Positions 6,811 through 14,778 of a stretch of DNA of 27,253 nt are shown one piece after another. Each line of letters starts with the position of its first letter. Within the stretch, counting starts at the first letter, position 1. Source of the stretch: an uncultured Bacteroidales bacterium (GTDB taxonomy: Bacteria > Bacteroidota > Bacteroidia > Bacteroidales > Paludibacteraceae); NCBI GenBank assembly GCA_937901025.1, contig CALCGR010000004.1, forward strand, positions 1 to 27,253, read 5' to 3'. The notes below the pieces were generated by a model that was given only the letters and a program-made list of their open reading frames with translations, was not told the origin of the DNA and did not search any database. The position numbers and the translations under genes were made by a program.

Positions 6811-9800
6811 TTGAAGCGATTACTGACCATATTATTTTCGTTAGCGTGCCTGGCGACGCTTACGCGCGCGCAGGTGGTGTTGGAGGATTCCTTATCGCGG
6901 GATACGGCCATCATGGCCTCTAAACTGCCCATCCCGAAGGAGGACCTTGTGCACACGGAGGTAGTCTATGACCCCTCGACGGGGAACTACATCATGCATA
7001 CGAAGGTCGGGCAGTTGGATATCACCACCCCGTACATGCTCACGCCGAGGGAGTATGCCGATTACCAAGAGAAGCAGGTGATGCATTCCTATTGGCAGAA
7101 TAAGATTAGCGAGGCGGACCATAGCAACGAGAAGAAGTTCGATATCACGGACATGAAGTTCGACATCGGTCCGGCGGACAAGGTCTTTGGTCCGGGCGGG
7201 GTACAGTTGAAACTGCAAGGAAGTGCGGAGTTACTTTTCGGATTTAAGCACCAGTTCGTAGATAACCCGAGTCTGACGGAGCGCGGAAAAAACAATAACA
7301 TCTTTGACTTTGACGAGAAGATCCAGGCCAGTGTCAATGCGAAGGTGGGGGATAAGTTAAACTTCAACTTAAACTACAACACGGAAGCTTCGTTTGACTT
7401 TGACCAGCAGAACCTGAAGTTGAATTATAAGGGTAAGGAGGATGATATTATCCAGTCCATTGAGGCGGGAAATGTGTCGATGGACCTTAATTCTTCGTTG
7501 ATTCGTTCTACGCAAGCGCTCTTCGGTATCAAGACGAACCTGCAGTTCGGTAAGTTGAAGATTCAAGCCCTCCTCTCGCAGCAGCGGTCGGAAGCGCAGA
7601 GTGTCAGTTCGGAGGGCGGAGCCCAGACCACGCGTTTTGAAAAGAAGATTGACGAGTACGATGAGAACCGTCACTTCTTCCTCAGTTACTATTTCCGCGA
7701 CCATTACGAGGAAGCCATGACTGCTCTGCCGTATATCGCCAGTGGTATTAAGATTGATAAGGTGGAGGTCTGGGTTACTAATAAACGCGGTGTGTACGAC
7801 GAGGCTCGTAATATTGTCGCTTTCGTCGACTTAGGTGAAGGGAACGCTCAACACATCTTGGATAACTGGACTCCCCAAAGCGCACTGCCGGACAACCGGG
7901 CGAACGATTTATACAAGACCATCAATGGTAACCCGGCGATGCGTAACCTCGAGAACACGGCGGAGCTCTTGGATAAAGAAGGACTGACCGGTGGCGAGTC
8001 GTATGACCGTATCGAGTCGGCGCGCAGGTTGAGTAGTAGCGAATATACACTCAATAGTGCGCTCGGATATATATCACTGAATACGACCCTCAACCCGGAC
8101 GAGGTGTTGGCGGTAGCGTATGAGTATACGAGCGGGGGTGAGGTACACCAAGTCGGTGAGTTCTCCACGGACAACGGGGATAACACGAAGGCCCCGAATG
8201 CGCTATTCCTGAAGTTATTGAAGGGCACCAATACCACACCTATCAAGGATAAGAAAGGTAAGGGTACGTGGGACCTGATGATGAAGAACATCTATTCGTT
8301 AGGGGCTGCCTCGTTTACTCAGGAGAAGTTTGAACTCAATATTATGTACCGTAATGACTCCGTCGGAACGGATATGCAATATATCAACGAGGGGGCGGTG
8401 AAGGGTAAGCAACTGCTGCGCGTGTTTAACTTAGACCGCTTAGACCAGAAGCACAACCCTGCCCCGGATGGTAAGTTCGATTACGTGGAAGGGTATACGG
8501 TGCTGTCCTCGAGCGGACGCATCATCTTCCCGGTCTTGGAACCGTTTGGTGAGTTCTTGCAAAAACAATTGGGTTACGACAAGCGTTTAACCGAGAAGTA
8601 TTGCTTCCCGGAGTTGTACGACTCCACCCTCGTCAAGGCGCAAGAGTTAAGCGAAAAGAACAAGTTTGCTTTGACGGGTAAGTATAAGGGGTCGAGCGGC
8701 AACGAGATCCGATTGAATGCGATGAATATCCCGAGGGGAAGTGTGACGGTGACCGCGGGCGGAGCGACGCTCATCGAGAATGTCGATTATACGGTGGATT
8801 ATACGATGGGTGTGGTTACGATTCTCAACCAGTCCATCTTAGACTCGGGTACGAAGGTTGATGTTCACTTGGAGAATCAGTCTACCTTCGCACTTCAACA
8901 GAAGAGTCTATATGGTTTCCATCTGGAATACGATTTCACGAAGGACTTTATGATCGGCGGTACCCTGATGCACTTACGCGAGAAACCGCTCACCACGAAG
9001 GTTGCTCAGGGTAATGAGCCGATGGCGAACACGATTTGGGGATTGAACCTCGCGTGGAAGACGGACCTGCAATGGCTGACGAATGCGCTCAATAACATCC
9101 CTTGGATAGAAGCCACTCAACCCTCCACTTTCCAGATCAACGGAGAGTTTGCTCACCTTATCCCGGGTCACTCGAAGGATGTAGGCGACCAGGGTAATGC
9201 CTATCTGGACGATTTCGAATCGACCATCAGCGGCATTGACATCCATACCCCGAGTGCGTGGTTCTTAGCCTCGACGCCTACCTCGCTGCCATACGAGGAC
9301 GGAACGTTAAAGAACGATATCCGTTATAACCGTCACCGCAGTAAGATTGCCTGGTACACCGTGGATCCTATCTTCGGTTATTCGCAACCCAATACGCCGG
9401 CGCACTTAAAAGAGGACAAGAACGCGTTGAGTGATCACCGCAACCGTATCGTTTATGAGCGGGAGTTATATCCGACCAAACAGTCGCCGGCGAGTGAAGA
9501 TACACGACTGGCCTGTCTAAGTTTAGCGTACTATCCGGAGGAGAGGGGTGCGTATAACATCGATGCCTCGCAGATGATCTATAAGAACAATAAACTCGTG
9601 ATGCAGAACCCGGCAGCGAACTGGGGTGGTATCATGCGTAAGTTAGAGAATACGGACTTTGAGAAGTCGAACATCGAGTATATCGAGTTCTGGTTGATGG
9701 ATCCGGCATTGACGAACCCGGAGCATGCGCAGGATTATAACTGCGAGTTGTACTTCGATTTAGGCGATGTGAGTGAGGATATCTTAAAGGACGGCAAGAA

Positions 9801-12800
9801 GAGTTTTGAGCATGGTCTGCCCGTTTCGGCGAATGATGCCGGTCGGGTTGAAAAAACCATTTGGGGTTATGTACCTAAGACCAATGCTACCACGAATGCT
9901 TTCGACAACGATCCGGCGGCGAGGAAACAGCAGGATGTAGGTTTGAACGGTTTGTCGAATGACAGCACGGAGAACTACGAGTATAATGGTCGCAAGCCTT
10001 ACGGGGAGTTTGCCGCAGCGATACGGCAGATGGTAGGTGAGGCAACGTGGAACGAATGGAAGGCGAATGACCCGTTCTCCATCCCGAACGACTTGGCCGG
10101 GGATAAGTACCATTATTATCGCGGAACGGATTACGATAACGCGCGCGTGAGTGTGATGGATCGTTACCGCTATTTCAATAACACCGAAGGCAACTCGCCT
10201 TCGTCGCAAGACCAGGCGGAGACCTATGGTACCGCTTCTACCTTGCAGCCGGATGTGGAGGATATCAATAAGGATAACACCCTGAACGAATACGAGCGTT
10301 TCTACGAATATCACGTCACCATCAATCCAAGTAATATGCGCATTGGTGAGCAGCATATCGTAGGTATTAAGTCGGCGCGCGTACAGTTGGCTAATGGCGA
10401 GGAGGCGGAGGTACATTGGTATCAGTTTAAGATTCCGTTGCATGGCGAGCAGTCCTCGCAGCGGTCGATAGGGAATATACACAATTTCCGTTCCATTCGG
10501 TTTATTCGTATGTTCTTGACGGGCGCCGAGCACGAGACCTTCCTGCGTTTCGGTACGCTGGATCTGGTAAGGGGCGAATGGCGTAGTTATTCGAAGGATT
10601 TATATCCGACCGGTAAGTCCGTTAACCCGCACGCTTCCTTGACGATGGAGAAAGTGAATATCGAGGAGGATGCCACCCGTGAGCCGGTCAATTATATTTT
10701 GCCTCCGGGTGTGAGTCGTCAGACGGATCCGGGTCAGATGCAACTCATTGCGCAGAACGAACAGGCGATGAGTCTGAGGGTGATGAACCTCAGTCCTTAC
10801 GATGCACGGGCGGTGTATAAGAACTGCGGTTACGACATGCGTAACTATAAACGTTTGCAGATGTTCGTACACGCAGAGGCATTGCCCAATGACGGCGAGG
10901 AGAAACTGACGGACGGTGATTTCAGTTGTTTCATCCGCTTGGGAACAGACTTAGCCAATAACTATTACGAGTACGAGATCCCGCTGAAGGTGACGCCGGC
11001 GGGTCGGTATAACACCGATAACGAGAACGACCGCCGTATCGTATGGCCGGACGAGAATATGTTCGACTTTGCTTTCGCCACTTTGACGGACGCTAAGTTA
11101 GCCAGGAATAGGGCCCATGAGGATATCCATCAGCCGTATGTGATATACGATAAGGAGCATCCGGAGAACAAAGTGACTGTGAAAGGTAATCCGACCTTAG
11201 AAGAGGTAGAGTCGATGATGATCGGTATCCGCAATGTCGGCAATAGGCAGAAGAATGCGGAGATCTGGGTCAATGAGTTGCGTCTGAATACGTTTGACGA
11301 GCGGGGCGGTGTAGCCGCCATGGCGAATGCGGCGTTGTCGATTAGCGATATCGCCCAGTTGAACGTGTCGGGTCAGTTAGAGACCGCCGGCTATGGTTCG
11401 ATTGAGAGTAATGTGCTGAGTCGGAACATGGAGAACAACTATAATATCGCCGTCAGCGCAGCGATGGAGGTAGGTAGGCTCTTCCCCGAGAAAGCGCACA
11501 TCCAGTTGCCTGCTTACGTTAGTTATACCAAGCAGACCACCACGCCGGACTATAACCCCTTTGATTCGGATATCAAGATGAAGGACGCCTTGGATAATAT
11601 GGACACCAAGGAGCAGCGCGATTCGTTGAAGTCGATGGCGAACACTACGTCGGAAAGCACCTCGTTCTCCGTCACGAGTGCTAAGATTAATATCCATAGT
11701 AAGAAGAAGGATATGTTCTACGACCCGGCGAACTTCTCCGTTTCGGCTTCGTATAACAGGCAGAAGAACATGAGTCCGGAGGTTAAGGACAACACCACGA
11801 CGGACCATAAGGGGAACTTCACTTATTCGTATAACTTCAATCCCAAACCCTGGGAGCCGTTTGCGAAGGTGGAGAAAGTGCAGAAGGTTCGGTTCTTGAA
11901 GGAGTTTAATATCTATTACTTACCGCAATCCTGGTCGTTCTCGACCACGATGCACCGCACGTATTCGAATCTGAAGATGCGCGACCTGACGGGGGATATG
12001 AACGCCACCGCCTCTACGTTTGACGACCACTTGTCGGCATCGAAGGACTTCACGTGGGACCGTAACGTGAACATCAACTATAACCTCACCAAGAACATGA
12101 AGTTCACCTTCCAGTCGTCGTATAACGGAACGATTGATGAGGGAAGGTATAGTAAAGAGGTGATCAAAGATCAGGAGTATGCTTGGTACTTCCAGCACGA
12201 TGAGTATGAGGTCTGGAAGAACAATATCCAGCGCAGCCTCGCTAAGTGGGGTTCACCGTACACCTATCAACAGGTCTTCACCGCCAGTTGGGATGTGCCC
12301 TTCAATCGGATACCGTACTTAGAGGCCTTGACGGCGAATGCGAGCTATAACGGTTCGTACAACTGGACTCGTACCGCGCCGACGACGGACGGGAATGTGG
12401 ATATGGGTAACTCCATCACCTCGACCCGTACCTGGCAAGTGGATGGCGGTTTGAACTTTGAGACGCTGTATAGCAAGTCGAAGTATTGGAAGGACATGAC
12501 GCAGTTCTATACCGGTAGGCAGCGTACGCGCGCTTTCCGTCCGAAGATCTTCTCGCAGACGTATAGTGTAGAGAAGGGCCAAACGATCGAGATCAGTCAC
12601 CGCCTCAACTCAGAGAAGTTCACCATCACCACGGCGGATAGTCTGGGTCATCGCGTTCCGATTAAGTATAAGACGAAGGATGCCAATACGATCGAACTCA
12701 CCGCTCAGGCGGATTGCAAGAACCTGATTGTGACCATCACTTCGGCGGACCCGAATAAGAAGTCCGCGGCGGAGATCACCGGCAATATGTTTGCGTATAT

Positions 12801-14220
12801 CGGTACGCTCATCCGGAGGGTACAAGTGACTTATCGTGAGACGGAGTCGCTGACGGCTCCGGGTTTCTTCCCGCAAGCCGGGTTCATGGGACAGGATGTG
12901 AAAGCGATGGGCGGTAGTGCCCCGGGCTTTGACTTCGCCTTCGGTTTCTTCCCGAATGACTGGATAGAGAAAGCGCAAAGGAACGGTTGGGTCAAAGGCG
13001 ACTCGGCGGTCATCCAGCCCGTCACGAGGGCGAAGACTACGGACTTTGATGTGAAGCTGACCTTGGAACCCCTACCGGGCTTTAAGATTCAGGTGAACGG
13101 GAAACGGTATATGGCGAACACCTCTACCTTTACCTTGCAGAACGGCGGAGAACCGATTGAGAACTTAAACGGTTCGTTTAATATCACGGCGGTGGGTCTG
13201 GCTACGATGTTCAGTAAGATCGGTACCCAGGAGGATAACTTCGCCAACGCTGCCTTTGATCAGTTCCTCGCGAATCGCGATGTCTTGCAAGGTCGGGTAC
13301 AGAGTCAATATAACGATGTCAACCTGCCGCGTCAAGGGTTCTTGGGCGGACTGCCGAATGATCAGAAGTACCAGCCGGGCGTCAATGGTCTGCCGGTATC
13401 GAAGAACTCGGCGGACGTATTAGTGCCCGCGTTCTTGGCGGCATATACGGGTAGGGATGCTACGAAGATCAGTCTCAATCCGTTCCTCGGGATATTGAAG
13501 ATATTGCCGAACTGGAGTGTGACGTATGACGGCTTGAGTAAGTTGCCGGGTATTCGTGACCATTTCCGTTCGTTCTCTCTCACGCACGCGTACGTGTGCA
13601 GATATTCTATAGGGAGTTACGGCAGCCACTCCTCTTGGGTGGGCGTCAACGGAAATGCGGATAAGCAAGTCGGCTTCATTCGCGATGTAAGTTCGGATAT
13701 GCCGATGCCGTCGTCGGCGTACGACATAACGAATGTGACGCTGAGTGAGAGTTTCTCGCCGCTCATCGGGTTGAATATGTCGCTCAAGAATTCGCTGAAC
13801 TGTAAGTTCGAGTATCGCAAGCAGCGCGATTTGGCGATGAATGTGACGAGTGTGCAGATTACCGAGGGTCATACGGACGAGTTCGTTATCGGTGCGGGGT
13901 ATACAATCAAGAACCTGAACTTCGTGACGAAGAACAAGAATGGTGTTCAGAAGAAAGTCAGCAACGATTTGAAACTCAATGTGGACGTAAGTTATAAGGA
14001 TATCAAGACCCTCATGCGCAAGGTGGAGGAGAACCTCACGCAGGCGAGCAGCGGCAATAAGATGTGGACGCTGAAGCTCAGTGCCGATTACGTTCTCTCG
14101 CAGAAGGTGAGCCTGCAACTCTTCTACGACCACGAGAGTACGTTCCCGCTCATCTCCTCGTCCTATCCCGTCAAGTCGGATAACGTCGGGCTGAACATCA
14201 AGTTAATGCTCACAAGATAA
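6811..14220 (+). CDS. sprA: T9SS outer-membrane translocon SprA (Sov)
   Basis: A 2,469-residue SprA, the giant beta-barrel that forms the outer-membrane protein-conducting pore of the type IX secretion system (SprA in Flavobacterium, Sov in Porphyromonas; both about 2,400-2,500 residues). It has a signal peptide (1-20, cleavage after TRA). SprA landmarks include KVFGPGGVQLKLQGSAEL, LNFNLNYNTEASFDFDQQN, the early LYGFHLEYDF and later SAPGFDFAFG segments, and a barrel C-terminus ending in NIKLMLTR. The start is TTG at 6811: there is no other start codon between it and the in-frame TAG at 6772, and it gives a clean signal peptide. It sits one base after the ruvA stop, so translational coupling is likely. 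The gene looks GC-richer and more even in codon use than the left operon. It probably secretes the neighbouring giant protein among other cargo. Confidence 0.96.
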   Translation: MKRLLTILFSLACLATLTRAQVVLEDSLSRDTAIMASKLPIPKEDLVHTEVVYDPSTGNYIMHTKVGQLDITTPYMLTPREYADYQEKQVMHSYWQNKISEADHSNEKKFDITDMKFDIGPADKVFGPGGVQLKLQGSAELLFGFKHQFVDNPSLTERGKNNNIFDFDEKIQASVNAKVGDKLNFNLNYNTEASFDFDQQNLKLNYKGKEDDIIQSIEAGNVSMDLNSSLIRSTQALFGIKTNLQFGKLKIQALLSQQRSEAQSVSSEGGAQTTRFEKKIDEYDENRHFFLSYYFRDHYEEAMTALPYIASGIKIDKVEVWVTNKRGVYDEARNIVAFVDLGEGNAQHILDNWTPQSALPDNRANDLYKTINGNPAMRNLENTAELLDKEGLTGGESYDRIESARRLSSSEYTLNSALGYISLNTTLNPDEVLAVAYEYTSGGEVHQVGEFSTDNGDNTKAPNALFLKLLKGTNTTPIKDKKGKGTWDLMMKNIYSLGAASFTQEKFELNIMYRNDSVGTDMQYINEGAVKGKQLLRVFNLDRLDQKHNPAPDGKFDYVEGYTVLSSSGRIIFPVLEPFGEFLQKQLGYDKRLTEKYCFPELYDSTLVKAQELSEKNKFALTGKYKGSSGNEIRLNAMNIPRGSVTVTAGGATLIENVDYTVDYTMGVVTILNQSILDSGTKVDVHLENQSTFALQQKSLYGFHLEYDFTKDFMIGGTLMHLREKPLTTKVAQGNEPMANTIWGLNLAWKTDLQWLTNALNNIPWIEATQPSTFQINGEFAHLIPGHSKDVGDQGNAYLDDFESTISGIDIHTPSAWFLASTPTSLPYEDGTLKNDIRYNRHRSKIAWYTVDPIFGYSQPNTPAHLKEDKNALSDHRNRIVYERELYPTKQSPASEDTRLACLSLAYYPEERGAYNIDASQMIYKNNKLVMQNPAANWGGIMRKLENTDFEKSNIEYIEFWLMDPALTNPEHAQDYNCELYFDLGDVSEDILKDGKKSFEHGLPVSANDAGRVEKTIWGYVPKTNATTNAFDNDPAARKQQDVGLNGLSNDSTENYEYNGRKPYGEFAAAIRQMVGEATWNEWKANDPFSIPNDLAGDKYHYYRGTDYDNARVSVMDRYRYFNNTEGNSPSSQDQAETYGTASTLQPDVEDINKDNTLNEYERFYEYHVTINPSNMRIGEQHIVGIKSARVQLANGEEAEVHWYQFKIPLHGEQSSQRSIGNIHNFRSIRFIRMFLTGAEHETFLRFGTLDLVRGEWRSYSKDLYPTGKSVNPHASLTMEKVNIEEDATREPVNYILPPGVSRQTDPGQMQLIAQNEQAMSLRVMNLSPYDARAVYKNCGYDMRNYKRLQMFVHAEALPNDGEEKLTDGDFSCFIRLGTDLANNYYEYEIPLKVTPAGRYNTDNENDRRIVWPDENMFDFAFATLTDAKLARNRAHEDIHQPYVIYDKEHPENKVTVKGNPTLEEVESMMIGIRNVGNRQKNAEIWVNELRLNTFDERGGVAAMANAALSISDIAQLNVSGQLETAGYGSIESNVLSRNMENNYNIAVSAAMEVGRLFPEKAHIQLPAYVSYTKQTTTPDYNPFDSDIKMKDALDNMDTKEQRDSLKSMANTTSESTSFSVTSAKINIHSKKKDMFYDPANFSVSASYNRQKNMSPEVKDNTTTDHKGNFTYSYNFNPKPWEPFAKVEKVQKVRFLKEFNIYYLPQSWSFSTTMHRTYSNLKMRDLTGDMNATASTFDDHLSASKDFTWDRNVNINYNLTKNMKFTFQSSYNGTIDEGRYSKEVIKDQEYAWYFQHDEYEVWKNNIQRSLAKWGSPYTYQQVFTASWDVPFNRIPYLEALTANASYNGSYNWTRTAPTTDGNVDMGNSITSTRTWQVDGGLNFETLYSKSKYWKDMTQFYTGRQRTRAFRPKIFSQTYSVEKGQTIEISHRLNSEKFTITTADSLGHRVPIKYKTKDANTIELTAQADCKNLIVTITSADPNKKSAAEITGNMFAYIGTLIRRVQVTYRETESLTAPGFFPQAGFMGQDVKAMGGSAPGFDFAFGFFPNDWIEKAQRNGWVKGDSAVIQPVTRAKTTDFDVKLTLEPLPGFKIQVNGKRYMANTSTFTLQNGGEPIENLNGSFNITAVGLATMFSKIGTQEDNFANAAFDQFLANRDVLQGRVQSQYNDVNLPRQGFLGGLPNDQKYQPGVNGLPVSKNSADVLVPAFLAAYTGRDATKISLNPFLGILKILPNWSVTYDGLSKLPGIRDHFRSFSLTHAYVCRYSIGSYGSHSSWVGVNGNADKQVGFIRDVSSDMPMPSSAYDITNVTLSESFSPLIGLNMSLKNSLNCKFEYRKQRDLAMNVTSVQITEGHTDEFVIGAGYTIKNLNFVTKNKNGVQKKVSNDLKLNVDVSYKDIKTLMRKVEENLTQASSGNKMWTLKLSADYVLSQKVSLQLFYDHESTFPLISSSYPVKSDNVGLNIKLMLTR

Positions 14221-14223
14221 AAG

Positions 14224-14244
14224 CATACAGCATACATCATACAT
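14224..14244 (+). repeat. 7-bp tandem mini-repeat CATACAN, three units
   Basis: CATACAG, CATACAT and CATACAT follow one another directly between the sprA stop and the terminator hairpin. The tract is short but exact in phase. It resembles the 8-bp tract on the other side of the terminator in kind but not in sequence. Confidence 0.6.
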
Positions 14245-14280
14245 AAAAAAAGCGTAAGTTTGACGACTTACGCTTTTTTA
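14245..14280. terminator. Bidirectional intrinsic terminator
   Basis: AGCGTAAGT (14251-14259) and ACTTACGCT (14266-14274) form a 9-bp stem with a 6-base loop. A-residues lie on the left flank and T-residues on the right, so it has a U-run in either direction. It would end the ruvA-sprA transcript (plus) and the convergent giant-protein operon (minus). Confidence 0.88.
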
Positions 14281-14288
14281 TTTATGCA

Positions 14289-14317
14289 CCTCTACTCCTC
14301 TACGCCTCTACGCCTCT
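14289..14317 (-). repeat. 8-bp tandem mini-repeat, about 3.6 units
   Basis: Read on the minus strand, units of AGAGGCGT, AGAGGCGT, AGAGGAGT and a partial AGAGG follow each other. The unit core (GGMGTAGA in another phase) is the same as in the tract at 3321-3352. The repeat encodes the last residues and the TAG stop (14292-14294) of the small tail-anchored protein. Confidence 0.8.
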
Positions 14318-14774
14318 TTATCAGCAGGAATGCTATCGCTGCTAAGGCGAGGACGATCCACGGGATATCACCAATCGGGGCGGCGTATGGTGGCGGAATA
14401 GGGATATTCGGACCTTTATGCAGGCCATCAATACCGCCATCCGTGGTGAGGGTGCTTACCTGATCTTGTAAGGTGATTCCGCCTTTGATCGAGGAAGCGG
14501 AAGTAGTGAACGATGTCTTGACACTGATGGAAGGTACAGAAACCGAATAGGAGGGTCCCTGAGACACGTGATGTGAAGTGGAATAGAAACTCGAGGACGG
14601 TCCATAGACGTTCTGTCGAGAGGAACTATTATCCCAATCATCATACTCTATTCCGCTTGCTGAAACGGAATGTACCTTTGCTTTACTGGTCATATATACC
14701 TGTCCTGTTGCGGGCAGTGTCAACCCCAGCAACAGGCAGATACATACGAATCGATTTTTAACAGACAATATCAT
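14292..14774 (-). CDS. Small exported protein with C-terminal motif-helix-basic tail
   Basis: A 160-residue protein I cannot assign to a named family. Residues 1-24 form a signal peptide (basic start, then VCICLLLGLTLPATG). The middle (about 45-100) is rich in Ser, Thr, Tyr and Val (runs such as SSSFYSTSHHVS) with no clear fold. A Gly/Pro segment (GGIDGLHKGPNIPIPPPYAA) leads to PIGDIPW, a hydrophobic helix (IVLALAAIAFLLI) and RRR, then a repeat-encoded GVEE. The layout of short motif, membrane helix and basic cluster resembles sortase-, exosortase- or rhombosortase-type tails in general form only. As seen, the C-terminus would sit in the inner membrane with the body in the periplasm. It starts four bases after the giant-protein stop, so the two are co-expressed. 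It may anchor, chaperone or process the giant protein. Confidence 0.75.
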   Translation of the reverse strand: MILSVKNRFVCICLLLGLTLPATGQVYMTSKAKVHSVSASGIEYDDWDNSSSRQNVYGPSSSFYSTSHHVSQGPSYSVSVPSISVKTSFTTSASSIKGGITLQDQVSTLTTDGGIDGLHKGPNIPIPPPYAAPIGDIPWIVLALAAIAFLLIKRRRGVEE

Positions 14775-14778
14775 TTTC

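Noticed and set aside
9784..10533. A 249-codon minus-strand open frame, and a similar one at 13420-14133
   Set aside because: Both are antisense to sprA, rich in Arg, Ile, Leu and Val as expected from complementing its codons, and have no recognisable domain.
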